The position numbers and the translations under genes were made by a program. The notes under the pieces are model-generated. The model was not told the origin of the DNA and ran no database searches. It worked only from the letters and a program-made list of their open reading frames with translations. A DNA stretch of 64,000 bases, from assembly GCA_022036555.1 (NCBI GenBank), contig CM039129.1, forward strand, positions 42,435,827 to 42,499,826. Reading direction: 5' to 3'. Each line of letters starts with the position of its first letter. Position 1 is the first letter of the stretch. This DNA comes from Microstegium vimineum. Lineage: Eukaryota; Streptophyta; Magnoliopsida; Poales; Poaceae. Positions 1-10,145 of this stretch are shown piece after piece.

Positions 1-59
1 AGGCTCAAGGCCTCCTCAGCTCGCAGGCGCATTCTGGGACTACGCAAAACTAGAAAACT

Positions 60-545
60 GTCGCACATAGGGGCGAACGATTTGCTTGGTAGGTGATCAA
101 CTGATCCGAGCTTTTCTAGTGAGGCCACTGCCTGACAGACTGTGTGAACATCCAAACAGGGAGTGACTGGATTTTTTTTTTTAGATAATGGATAAATCAA
201 TATCCGGCCTCTATAGGGAGTGACTGGATGCGCTGAAATTTTGAAGCGATCTCTTCTTCCATGGTGCCACCCATTCACATCAGACAACCAAGGCCGGTGG
301 TGCAGCAACGGTAGCTATAGCTGGCAAACCTGTATGTTTTATTCATCTGGTCGCTTTGGGTAGTGTATATATCAAGGCCCAGCGTAGTAGTTGGTGCCTT
401 GGTGGGGAAAATTAAAGGTATAATAATTCAGGCCTAGAAGGTGAAGAGATGATGGAGGCAGAAAGAGACGAGTGTACTATGCCACGTGGGGCTGTTATTT
501 GGTTCACGTAGGCATGCATACAAGCTAGTTACTATGCAAATCTTG
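60..545. repeat. Duplicated non-coding segment, copy A (partner 1820-2300)
   Basis: This stretch shares a long series of blocks in the same order with 1820-2300: the tract around 'actgcctgac', 'ccatggtgcc' with 'ttcacat/aagagacaacca', 'ggcccagcgtag', 'aattaaaggtat', 'agaaggtgaa.agatgatg' and 'gccacgtggggct'. It is therefore an old direct duplication about 1.75 kb apart. Copy A differs by carrying a small LINE insertion at 158-229. No gene is recognisable in either copy. Confidence 0.75.
158..229 (-). mobile_element. Tiny 5'-truncated LINE insertion with 15-bp target duplication
   Basis: The direct repeat 'agggagtgactggat' occurs at 158-172 and 215-229. Between them lie 42 bp that begin with a run of T and continue 'agataatggataaatcaat'. 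Read on the minus strand this is a LINE 3' end finishing in poly(A). The duplicated segment at about 1893-1911 has the corresponding sequence only once ('agaggggactggat'), so it acts as an empty site. This is an extreme 5' truncation, as left by aborted target-primed reverse transcription. Confidence 0.8.
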
Positions 546-780
546 AGGCCATCGGCATGAACCCGCCTGACCCCACCTTTACCGTCGATCTCCGTATTCG
601 ACCTCCACACATGTACACCAGAAGCCAAAAAACATGTTCCTCCACAACCCAACTCGCGTCTCATAACTTCACAAAGCTCAACCTAGATGTTACTCTTGTT
701 GACATTACCAATCACTTAACACAAACTGAACCACAAAGGCACACCTCAATTGTTTTTCGCACCTAGCATGAGATCCCCAT
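545..780. other. Non-coding, no feature recognised
   Basis: Short open frames occur here (for example 557-766) but their composition is not gene-like and there is no splice or promoter context. I see no transposon termini. Confidence 0.4.
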
Positions 781-870
781 CCCTGTATTCATTTAGGAGG
801 TGTGCGGCGAAGAGGCAAGGGGGGAGGCAGGGGGCAGTGGTGGCTTGTTGGGATGGTTGGCTCGCCTAAA
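780..870. repeat. Short dispersed duplicate of about 3865-3960
   Basis: The segment containing 'gcagtggtggcttg' and 'gatggttggctcgcc' reappears near 3865-3960 as 'gcagtggtggctgg' and 'aatggttggctcgcc', with a similar purine-rich lead-in. This is one more pair of duplicated blocks in the first 4 kb. Confidence 0.65.
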
Positions 871-1819
871 AATGTATTTCTAGAGAGGTGCTTTATATAC
901 CACAGTAAACCGGTTTTTTAAGCAACAGGAGGCGTCTTAAAAAAATATTAGTCATGATAAAAATGCAGGCATATGCGCAGGTGGAACATGGTGCTATGAA
1001 AGTACGGCTCATCATAATTACAACAGTGAACAAAAAAATGACAGAAATTGTAGCACACCTTACCTACACCATACCACCATGATGTTGTAAATGAGCCAAT
1101 TGTTCACATCAACTAACAGAGGTCAAGAGGGATGTACTTTTTATAAAAACAAATTTAACAATAAATGCAGTACGTTCGTAACCAATTGTTTTTGTGACTT
1201 GTTTTTCTGCTAGGATTCAAAAAATACCCAAAACAAATACTTGATGTTTTAGCTCTTAGACTTTAGGTGGTCCTGTTTCAGAATGCCCATCACATCTATT
1301 CCTCTCGGAGTATGGCTGTACGTTGTTGGCAGGTAATTTTTCCTTGCAACATATGAGTCGAATTTTCTATTTATGGCAGCAGCAAATCCACTTATGACTT
1401 TTTTTTTTTTGTAAGAAGCTGGAGGGACCAGAGGCCCTACAGAAGCTTTAGTAAAACAAACAAGGTATACAGGCAGCAAAAAAAATTTTTAAACAAATGG
1501 CTAACTAAGAAATTATGGAAAAAAGAAAAGAAATCTGCTTCTAAAAAAAAGGGCAATCACAATAGTCTTTGAATCCACTGTTGAAAGTGCAGATTTTGAC
1601 TTGTCTTGACTCTATGCATCAACAAGAGCAACTCCATTGGAAGACATGGTTAGCAATTTGCTATCGACGTTGAATTCCTTTAAAGGTTAGATCATGCCGT
1701 GCAATCCAAGTAGCCCAACAAATGAGTATGTCCCCTGGCTTGTTAGCAGAATATTTCTACTAAGAGTACTCCGCACAAACATGATCTACTTTGTGGACTG
1801 ATCTGTTGAAAGTAATATA
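871..1819. other. AT-rich non-coding stretch
   Basis: No coding region is supported. A T-run at 1398-1411 followed by 'gtaagaagctggaggg' could be another minus-strand retroposon tail, but I could not find a target duplication for it. Confidence 0.35.
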
Positions 1820-2300
1820 GCATCTTTCGAGTAAGAAGTTGTCCTCCCTCTCTTCCCAAACCATACTGCCTGACTGCTGTGAACATATAATCAGAGAGGG
1901 GACTGGATGCCCTTTTTAATGTGAACCGAGCTCTCATTCCATGGTGCCCCCATTCACAAGAGACAACCAACCAAACTAGACCATGGTGCAGCAGCCGGTA
2001 GCTTCTTGCAAATTTTTTTCAGTAGTGGTCTCCCGACCAATGTGGTTAACTGTTTGGCATGCCGAGAGGCCCCTGAGTTTTTTTCTTGTCGCTTAATTAG
2101 GTGTAGTGTACTACTATATACATATGCACACACATTTACACCCCAAGGCCCAGCGTAGCAGCAGTTGGTGAAAAATTAAAGGTATATAATTCAGGTCTAG
2201 CTAGAAGGTGAATAGATGATGTAGGCATACAGCGACGTACGATGTGTGCTGCTATATAGCCACGTGGGGCTATATTATTGGCATGCATAAATAGGACTTC
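1820..2300. repeat. Duplicated non-coding segment, copy B (partner 60-545)
   Basis: Same block order as copy A, with numerous indels, so the duplication is not recent. It supplies the empty site for the LINE insertion at 158-229. Confidence 0.75.
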
Positions 2301-3136
2301 CTTAAAGATAGCATATTTAGATACAAAGTCAATACAACGAGCACGTCCAGATGCATGAAAGAGTAGCGTTCGAAAAAAAAAAAAGTATTTGTTTTTTACT
2401 CAGTACAAGCCATTCTTGAGGCCATAACATCGATCAAATTTCAAGAAAATTTCTCATGCATCAAAAGGAACTATGTTGTATGTATATGTTTTTTAAAAAC
2501 TTCTAGTTCTAAAAAAAACCTGGTAGTTTGAAAAAAGATGATGACTACTGAATGCTCAAGGGTACAGAAAGTAACAAGGTGATATCCCTTCCGAATATAC
2601 ATACTAAATGTTTTATAGCACTTTACTTAGGTTGGGCACATTGTTTTTGTCCCCTTCTGATCCTCGAACTCGGCGTACATGTTGTTAATTTCATATTTTT
2701 TCCTTGTGTCAGGCCCAGTTTACTGGGTTGCAGCAACAAATCGCTGGTTTATACGCAGAAATTGTAGGTCGTTTAACCATGCATAGGCAGCTCTTTGTCA
2801 GAAACACCTCTAATCATTCCCCATGCACACTAACCCAGTGAGTTTCCCGGATGATCAAATTTCATTGGAGCTTCTTTCTCGGATGCCACCCATTTAGAAT
2901 GACAAGGCCGCCTCGCGCAGCCGCAGACCACGAAATTTACAATAAGCAGCTGGGACATAGACAAGGCGACGGACACCTAGGGGAAGTATTTGGAATGCCG
3001 AGAGTGCAAACAAAATTTTAAAGAGTAGCTAGTAAAGTGGGTGAGCGATGGTGCTCCGTTTTAGCTCCTCACTTTGATCTTTTTTGGATGTACATGTACG
3101 TATCTACCTTAAACCATATGTGCTATAGAATGGAAA
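2301..3136. other. Non-coding, no feature recognised
   Basis: AT-rich sequence with A-runs near 2377 and 2510. A short open frame at 2552-2767 has no recognisable motif. The part around 2820-2930 weakly resembles the duplicated blocks upstream. Confidence 0.35.
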
Positions 3137-3289
3137 TTATTTAAATTAAATACACTCCAAATCAACCCCCCAATAGTGTCGAGGTTAAAGGGGCCTTAGG
3201 GGTTTTGGGGTTCAAAGTTAATTTTTAACAAGGGGTTTTAAAAGCCGGATAGCGCTCGAATGGAGCCGCTATGACATTTTTCCGCTATA
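3137..3289. repeat. Pre-gap copy of sequence repeated after the gap
   Basis: The block 'ttaaattaaatacactccaa' ... 'gtgtcgagg' ... 'ccttagg' ... 'ggttttaaaagccgg' ... 'gccgctatgacattt' ... 'ccgctata' is repeated in the same order at 3397-3563, directly after the run of N. The pre-gap copy has extra bases in homopolymers (ccccccc, gggg, aacaagggg). This suggests a low-quality read end and an artificial duplication rather than a biological one. Confidence 0.7.
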
Positions 3290-3389
3290 NNNNNNNNNNN
3301 NNNNNNNNNNNNNNNNNNNNNNNNNNNNNNNNNNNNNNNNNNNNNNNNNNNNNNNNNNNNNNNNNNNNNNNNNNNNNNNNNNNNNNNNN
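3290..3389. other. Assembly gap of 100 N
   Basis: Exactly 100 undetermined bases, the usual placeholder for a gap of unknown size. Confidence 0.99.
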
Positions 3390-3497
3390 AACTTAGTTTA
3401 AATTAAATACACTCCAAATCAACTCCATCACATATGTGTCGAGGTAAATACTAAGGCCTTAGGTGGTTGTGGTGGTTACAGATGTTCAGATTTTAAG

Positions 3498-3618
3498 CAA
3501 GGTTTTAAATAGCCGGCTATAGCTGCTACGAATGGCAGCCGCTATGACATTTATCCCGCTATAGCTGTTCCGCAGCCCTGCCGCTAAAGTTTCATATTGC
3601 CGGTGATTTAAAACCTTG
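3498..3618. mobile_element. hAT-type MITE (121 bp)
   Basis: The element begins 'caaggttttaaat' and ends 'atttaaaaccttg', a 13-bp perfect terminal inverted repeat that continues imperfectly inward. It is flanked by the 8-bp direct repeat 'attttaag' at 3490-3497 and 3619-3626. An 8-bp target duplication is the hallmark of the hAT superfamily. It has no coding capacity. A relative lies at 31648-31821. Confidence 0.88.
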
Positions 3619-3626
3619 ATTTTAAG

Positions 3627-4099
3627 TTGCCCACTTTGGTTATTGCAGACTATATATAAATGCAACGTCGGCGCACTTTCTTCCTTATGGCTTGTCCTTC
3701 CATTTTTTTGACGGGCTTTGAGTTCTAAAATCCCCGAAAAATAACCACTTTTAAGGGGGACAAGTTTTGTGCTTGGATTTCTTGGAGGAAGGCACCGCAA
3801 GAAGATGCTATGCACCCCCCCCCCCCCCTCCCTACACACACTTATTGCTCTCTCTTTGATCTAGATTCAGACTATGCCAAGGTGTGCAGATGTGCTGCGG
3901 ACTGGGCGGAGAAGCAAAGGAGCAGTGGTGGCTGGCTGGAATGGTTGGCTCGCCGCCTATATCGCCGCTTACAGATAGCAACATGAGAGCTTAGGGTCCT
4001 CCAACCTTTTTTGCAGATCTTGCTAGTTTACGGCTCAGTCGCTTTCGCTAATTATTGGTGTATATATAAATGGATTTGAACTGATTTGAACATGTTCAT
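3627..4099. other. Non-coding stretch upstream of protease unit 1
   Basis: Contains a C-homopolymer at about 3812-3827 and the duplicate of 780-870 at about 3865-3960. No gene is supported. Confidence 0.4.
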
Positions 4100-4589
4100 T
4101 ACTGTGGAGTGTAATTACAGATTAATTAATTACATAGGAACTTATCAGCAACACCAAATGATATGACACATCCACATAGAACCCAACGACCAACGCATCT
4201 GGCGCGTTTGACATGTTGTCCTGGCACAGCCGGCCGGCCGGCCATATATATGTGATATTTTGTAATGTGTGTTGCAATATAATGGCCGGCCGCTTTCATC
4301 TCTAGCTCCATCGCTGCTTTGCAATTCCATTACATTGGGGAAGCAGCGTGCCAGCAAGCAGCAGAAAGTCGTGATTTGCATATTGCATTGCGTAATTGAG
4401 CATATATACATGCAAGCCAGCGAAGTCGTGATTTCTCCAATAATCATCCTTTGCATGCTTCCGAGGATACAAATTTCGTCGCGTCGGTCGTGACGCGAAT
4501 TTGTGAGGTGACACCTCCTCCTTCTCCCGTATATATACGTGCACTCGCTACGACTATAGTGCATATGCTGCATGTACACGTAGCACACA
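4100..4589 (+). promoter_or_regulatory. Promoter of protease unit 1 (array-conserved)
   Basis: This region aligns with 26800-27304, 30290-30655 and 52340-52680. The shared order is 'catctggcgc', GGCCGG-rich tract, 'gctgctttgcaatt', 'gtcgtgatttc', 'aataatcatcctttgcatgc', 'ttccgaggatacaaatttc', the dyad 'gcgtcggtcgtgacgc' (4480-4495), then TATA-like 'tatatata' near 4532 about 50 bp upstream of the start codon. The GCATGC core and the TGACG within the dyad resemble known B3 (RY) and bZIP sites. That these sites are used is an inference. Confidence 0.7.
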
Positions 4590-6442
4590 ATGAGTACTGT
4601 TTTCCTCTTCTGCCTGCTTGTGCTTCTGCTTCCTGCTACACATGGCGCCTCCTCCCAGCAGGCAAGCAGCTACAAGGTAGGGTCCAGACAAGTTTTTCTC
4701 AAGACACCAGCAGCAGCTGGCAGGTCATCTGGCAACTCACAGCAGGCCTCCACGGTGCCTACTGCAACTGGTACTTAGTACAAAAGATATATAGAGCGTA
4801 TATATATCCCATTTAATTATATATTATATGTTGTTGTGTGCTAATGGTTTTAATTTTTACTAACAAAACAAAATAAGATGATTACAAACTTTACATCAAC
4901 ATAGTATATCTTGAAGAGATGCATAATTTTATAGTTGATAACTTAATCATTTAAATTTCTGATTTAATTAAACAGTCTTGCAAGTTGTGTTTGTACTTCT
5001 CACTATTCGAAATTCTTTTTTTTAAGTTTTCCAAATGTTGATCTTGGAGGGAGAAACATCCAAAACAAAAGTTATAGATCTCGAAACAATAATTTAGAAA
5101 GTATATATATTTTAAAAAAATATTGTTCGACATACTATATTATATAGCTCTTCTTACTATTACAGGCCTAGACAAGAAGAAGCTAGCGGTAGTGCACCGG
5201 CAGAGCATGGGCTCGCGGTTGCACGGGAAGCCCTCCCTGACGGCGGCAGATGTCTTGCACACCTCCGACATTCGGCGCCCCCGTATATCCACACAATCGT
5301 CGGCTGCCCCGGCTCCATCACCAGCTCCGACTATGATCACGGCCAATGCCTCGTCAAAGTCGAGGCTACCAGGAGCCCTAGACTACACCGTGCTCGTCAG
5401 CTACGGCACGCCGGCGCAGCAGTTCCCGGTGTTCCTCGACACCAGCGGCATCGGCGCGTCCTTGCTCCGGTGCAAGCCCTGCGCCTCAGGTTCCAATTCC
5501 AGCAACTGTGATCCGGCGTTCGACACGTCGCAGTCCTCGACGTTCAACGACGTGCTCTGCGGCTCGCCGGACTGCCCTAGCAACTGCTCCAGCGCCGGTG
5601 GCGCCGTCTGCCCGCTCGACGGACTGTACTCGGTACTCAACGCCACATATGCGTCGGACGTGCTCACGCTGGCGCCGTCCATGGCCGTCCAAGACTTCAG
5701 ATTCATCTGCCTCGCCGTGGATGAACCTGAAGACCAGCCGGTGATCGGAACCCTCGACCTCGGCCGCAACCGCAACTCACTGTCATCGCAGGTGTCGTCG
5801 TCATCGTCTGCCGCCGCCGCAGCCTTCTCCTACTGCCTCCCGCAATCCCCGAGCTCCCAGGGCTTCCTCTCCCTCGGCGTCGATGCCACCACCAGAGACG
5901 CCAACGTCACCGCGCACGCCCCGCTTTTGAGCAGCAGCGACCCAGAGCTGACGAGCATGTACTTCATCGACCTCGTCGGAATAAGCCTCGGCGACGAGGA
6001 CCTCTCGATCCCGGCGGGGACCTTCGGCAACAACGACACCAACCTGGACGTCGGGACCGCCTTCACCATGCTGGCACCGGCCTTGTACACGCCGCTGCGT
6101 GACTCGTTCCAGAAGCAGATGTCGCAGTACAACAACGTCTCGTCGCCGGTGGGGTTCGCCGGCTTCGACACCTGCTTCAACTTCACCGACCTGGACGGGC
6201 TCATCGTGCCGAACGTTGAGTTCAAGTTTGGAAATGGCGACAGCCTGATGATCTATGCGCACCAGATGTTGTACTACGATGACCCCGACTCCGGTCCGTT
6301 CACCATGACCTGCCTCGCTTTCTCCATCTTGAACTACACTGATGCCTTCTCCGCTGTGATTGGGACATATACGCTGGGGTCCACTGAAGTGGTCTATGAC
6401 GTGGCTGGAGGAAAGGTTGGCTTCGTCCCATCGAGCTGCTAA
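4590..6442 (+). CDS. Secreted nepenthesin-like aspartic protease, unit 1 (2 exons)
   Basis: Exons 4590-4770 and 5166-6442 join in phase 1 across a 395-bp GT-AG intron, giving 485 residues. Exon 1 encodes a signal peptide (MSTVFLFCLLVLLLPATHG), as expected for the secretory pathway. A propeptide-like segment contains KKLAVVHRQS, a form of the HR-containing motif common in plant A1 proteases. The catalytic region opens with YTVLVSYGTP. The first active site is LDTSG (Asp152) and the second LDVGT (Asp355), where the family norm is DTG and DSG. Many cysteines (RCKPC, CDPAF, LCGSPDC, NCSSAGGAVC) are typical of the nepenthesin insert. The protein ends GGKVGFVPSSC. Both aspartates remain, but the changed second and third motif positions make normal catalysis doubtful. 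Polyadenylation signals AATAAA lie at 6524 and 6532. This is the only undamaged copy in the window. Confidence 0.9.
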
Positions 6443-6627
6443 TCAATAATAATGTTGTTATATATATGTACACCTTTGAATTTGCTGCTAATAATGTTTA
6501 CTTTAATCTATTGTACTGCTTCCAATAAATGAATAAAGGTTAAAGTATCCTTGTGACAATGCTGGATCGTCGTGTATATTTATGTATATCCTACGGTTCA
6601 CACATATCATCTGTATATATACGCTGG
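6443..6627 (+). other. 3' untranslated and flanking sequence of protease unit 1
   Basis: AATAAA signals at 6524 and 6532 match the 'aataaagg' of the other units. The homology to the flanks of units 3 and 4 stops at about 6625 because of later insertions and resumes at 9207. Confidence 0.7.
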
Positions 6628-6800
6628 CGGATCCAGAAACATACTGCGCCCCATGCTAATTGCTGAGCTTTTCTCGCGGCGGGGAGATCCAAGACTAATG
6701 GGCTGGCTAGCCTTTTGCTGTGTTTTTTATGATACTTATTATTCTCATAGTTCTTGGGTCTTGTCTCGGGCTGCAACCCAAGCAGCTCGATCCGCCCCTC
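6628..6800. mobile_element. Small insertion with GGCGGATC termini, possible MITE
   Basis: Starts 'ggcggatccag' and ends 'ctcgatccgcc', which is inverted-repeat-like, with 'tgtatata..ac' on both sides. It interrupts the homology between the 3' flanks of protease units 1 and 3. The exact ends and target duplication are not certain. Confidence 0.4.
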
Positions 6801-6963
6801 TGTATACCACGATTGCTTTTTTTTTTAATACGCAAAAGATTTACGTATCATTGTATTAAGAAGAAGAGTTTACAACGCACTTGTAACAAGCGCCACAGGA
6901 GGTCAACTTAATACAGACATAGCTGGACCATCCTACCAAGAGACATCAAGATTCGATATTACA

Positions 6964-7626
6964 TTAAAAAAAACAACCAATAGTGACCCAACGGAGCGAC
7001 CTAGGAGGTGTCCTTGCGTCTTCACGACTGTCTGGGCCGAACTGCTGGAAGAGCTCGTCAAGCGCTTCGGCCTCAGACCCAGTTATGTCACCGCCGCCAA
7101 AGAGCTTGTCGAAAGTCTCCAACTCCAACGCAGATGGCGCTGTCGGACCCTTGGAAAAGCCCATGCGTTGCATGATCAACACCTCACCTCGCTTGGAAGC
7201 AAGTACACGAGAGAGGGGCTGAGCCGCCAACCGCCTGCTCCGCCACAGAATCACTGGCTTAGCAGGGGGCTGCTTTGGAGGCTCACGGATCAGTGGGGAG
7301 TCCCTCTTACGCGTCACATTGTTGATGAAGCTATCAAGGCGGCGTTTGGCGGAGTCGTCGTCGTCCTCGTCGTCCATGTCCACAGCCCAGTGAATGGGGC
7401 GTGGAGGTGGCGTCTGGACTAACACCGGGTCCTCATCGTCCACCTGCAGTGTCATCACTGGCGAGGCCTCAACTTGTTGGGAGGTCGTCGGCGGCGACGA
7501 CGGGTGCTCAAGAGAGGGCACCTCAATAAACCGAGTGCTGGCGAGCGAGGCTGCGAATTCCTCCAACATCGGGTCCTCCGTGACGTCACGACCATGTGTG
7601 GCGTCTGAGTACAACACCAACAACAA
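6964..7626 (-). pseudogene. LINE ORF1-like C-terminal fragment
   Basis: A 220-residue open frame. It is acidic in the middle (VDMDDEDDDDSAKRRLDSF), then basic (RSRRLAAQPLSRVLASKRGE), then has a short helical tail (ALDELFQQF). This layout is common in the tail of DUF4283-type ORF1 proteins of grass LINEs, although no zinc knuckle is present in the part that remains. Reading the same frame upstream meets a TAG near 7637 and then the TRIM insertion, so it cannot be a complete protein. The family call rests on the LINE-type 3' end next to it. Confidence 0.5.
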
Positions 7627-7705
7627 CGGGTCAGGCTAGATAAACATTGTCGCACACGAAGGCTCACCATGCTCCGACTGAGCTTCGACAGTGGAGGCCG
7701 GTGTT

Positions 7706-8301
7706 TGTTAGAGTGCGCAGCGGAATTTGGCCTAGCTCGATATACCCACGAGCCAGCGCCCCTCGAACCCAGGTCCACCGACGCCCACAACATATCCAGG
7801 CCTTAGGTTTAACTCAACCCAAAAGACTAGCCTGATAGGTGAGGGCTGCCCCCGCCTTATATGTTGTGCCCCCACCATCAATTACCGATGTAGGACTAAA
7901 CCCAACAATCTCCCTCGTCACACATCGGACCCAACTCTTCCATCACACTACACCATGTGATCTCCGAAGATGTTTTTCAGGCCCCGAGTCCAACGCTCAT
8001 CACACAACCCGTGTGACCTCCAAGCGTTAACGGGCTCCTCCGTCACATGTGACCCCTGAGATTTTCTAGGTTTTCCGACCATGGGCTCCGATACCACTTG
8101 TTAGAGTGCGCAATGGAATTTGGCCCAGCTCGATATACCCACGAGCCAGCGCCCCTCGGACCCAGGTCCACCGGAGCCCACAACATATCCAGGCCTTAGG
8201 CCTAACTCAACCCAAAAGACTAGCCTGATAGGTGAGGGCTGCCCCCGCCTTATATGTTGTGCCCCCCACCATCAATTACCGATGTGGGACTAAACCCAAC
8301 A
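7706..8301 (-). mobile_element. TRIM (terminal-repeat retrotransposon in miniature)
   Basis: Two direct repeats of about 202 bp (7706-7907 and 8099-8301) both run from 'tgttagagtgcgca' to 'aaacccaaca' and differ at about nine positions. The 191-bp interior has no ORF. Beside the right repeat the minus strand reads TGGTATCGGAGC (8085-8096), a primer-binding site for initiator methionine tRNA, two bases from the repeat. Beside the left repeat is a purine-rich tract on the minus strand. These are the parts of a complete miniature LTR retrotransposon in minus orientation. It depends on proteins from other elements. Confidence 0.87.
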
Positions 8302-9206
8302 GGCCGGTGCTATCAAGGCGACCTCTGTCGACCGCCTGTGACGCCTCCTTCTTCGGTACCGCCTCCGCCTTCGGTGTTGGCGACCATCGATGGCAGAAAT
8401 GGCGTTGCTCAACTTGACCCCGCCAGAGTCTTGCGAGCCATCATGGTGCGTCGTGCCACGGATAGGGGGTTGTTGCGGCTGGTAACCCAAGGCTCACGCA
8501 TTGCTGGAGCTCTGAGAGCCCAAGCAGGCAGCACAGACGACCTCATACCCGACGAACAACGTCCAGGTAGGGGGTCGTGGAGATGGATGGCATCGCTTCC
8601 ACATCACAGTCGTCGAGGAGGTCGTCGTCCTCCCAACGATGGTCCTTGGAGTGTTCGCTCTGTGCCGTGAGGGCGGCGGCTGGCCAGGGCTGGCAGGACC
8701 CAGCACCCGTCGGCGCCGCGCGCTCCCCTGCGCCAGCCTGCACCCAGTTGTCGAGCGACTGTGGGGCCCCGGGACCAGCCCCGCTCGGCGGCCAGCGTGG
8801 AGGGGGCCGGCGCCCGCCCGAGCAGCGAAGATGCGCCGTGCCCGCCATGGCCGGCTGCCTCGCGTGAATGGGGAGGGGAGGGGTAGGGGGAGGGCGCCAT
8901 GGCCGGTGTGGAGGCAGCCGACGTCGGGGAGAGGGCCGCCGACATGGCCGGCGCCCGCCCGAGCTGCACGGGAGCACCGAGCCCGCCCTGGCCGGCTGCC
9001 TCGCGCGGGTCGATGAGGTGGTGTGAGGAGGAAGGGAGGGGGTGGGAGGGGGAGGGCGCTGATGGGGAGGGGTCGCCGTCGCCGGGACGACAGCCGGCGG
9101 CGGCGGCCGTGGCGGCCACGGCTCCAGGGATCCCTAACGGGCCGCGAGGCCCATCGAGGGAAGTTGGTGTCTCCACCAGCAGTGCTTTTGCCCGTGTACT
9201 GGCCTC

Positions 9207-9718
9207 GTATACGACGATTGCTAGTGTATGACGCTTTGAATTTGTCTTGCCTTGTGATTTCAGTCTAGCTTTGAGACTGAATTTCATGCTCTTCTCTTTT
9301 TATTTTTTGAGCAAAACATGATTTCATTAATTACTGCTGTACTCTGTGGACTGCTTGTCTAATTCTAGACTAGGCTAGGCTACAGTTTCTTGGGCTGATC
9401 GAGAGTAGTCGCTCATGACAGCAGTAAAGGGTTGAAGGTAAGTTTATTTTATGGTGGATGATAGTTTGAAGGAGAGAGAAGATGAACAAGATGCATATTA
9501 ACCATGTAACATGAGGGGAGCTTCTAAATAATGGAATCATATTTAATGGGCCCAGATTCACTAGTGAAACTATTTTTTTTAAAAAAAGTAGTTTTATGAA
9601 TAACATTTTAGGTAAAGCTAAGCTTCTTTTAAAAAAATGTTTGCCAAACAGCTTCACCAACAACTTTATACTTTATGCATTGATAAGATTGAAATAAGAG
9701 AGAGAGCTAAGATAAACT
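9207..9718 (+). repeat. 3' flank of protease unit 1, displaced by insertions
   Basis: The sequence from 'ctagtgtatgac' through 'ttgccttgtgatttcagtct', 'tgtggactgctt', 'aggggagcttc', 'aatggaatcat' and 'gagagagctaag' aligns in order with 51450-51830, and its first part with 33810-34060 and 59530-59620. It marks the downstream border of the tandem protease unit. Homology ends at about 9718, where another element starts. Confidence 0.7.
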
Positions 9719-9720
9719 AT

Positions 9721-10145
9721 CACTATGGCAGAAAACCTTATTAGTGATGCGCTTAGACAGTTATCAGTGACGTGGTGTAACTGTTTTTGCGTCTGTGATA
9801 AGGGAAAATCAGTGACGCGTAAAAGCGCGTCACTGATAACCCTCTATCAGCGACGCGTGTAGCCAACACGCGTCACTGATAACCCTCTATCAGCGACGCG
9901 TGTAGCCAACACACGTCACTAATAGCCCTCTATCAGCGACACGTATAGCCAACACGTGTCTTTGATAGCCCTCCCTCTATCAGCGATGCGTGTAGCCAAC
10001 ACACGTCACTAATAGCCCTCTATCAACGACACGTGTAGCCAACACATGTCTTTGATAGCCCTCTATCAGCGACACGTATGTTTGGGACGTGTCACTGATA
10101 AGAATTAACCAGTGACGTGTATCACCAACACGTGTCACTGATAAC
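9721..10145. repeat. Array of hairpin-forming repeats, about 42-44 bp each
   Basis: About seven degenerate copies of 'cctctatcagcgacgcgtgt' followed by 'agccaacacgcgtcactga'. Each copy is itself an imperfect palindrome: TATCAGCGACGCGTGT pairs with ACACGCGTCACTGATA. The left border reads 'cactatggcagaa', which could be a CACTA-type terminus with subterminal repeats. No matching right terminus was found, so the element type is open. Confidence 0.6.

Larger units (their letters stand above)
6817..9206 (-). mobile_element. LINE-derived retroposon with poly(A), 5'-truncated or internally deleted
   Basis: The direct repeats 'gtataccacgattgc' (6802-6816) and 'gtatacgacgattgc' (9207-9221) differ at one base and flank the element. 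Just inside the left copy is a T-run (6817-6826), then 'aatacgcaaaagatttacg' and 'tcattgtattaag', which on the minus strand is the usual 3' end of grass LINEs followed by poly(A). Interior sequence is an acidic, gag-like ORF (6964-7626) plus GC-rich sequence to 9206. No reverse transcriptase is visible, so this is a non-autonomous derivative. A TRIM element is nested at 7706-8301. Confidence 0.7.

Noticed and set aside
8494..9287. Long GC-rich open frames on both strands
   Set aside because: Low-complexity Pro/Arg/Gly readings inside the LINE derivative with no domain or consistent codon use.
9806..10140. CRISPR-like regular repeats
   Set aside because: Units are contiguous and degenerate without unique spacers, and the genome is plant nuclear.
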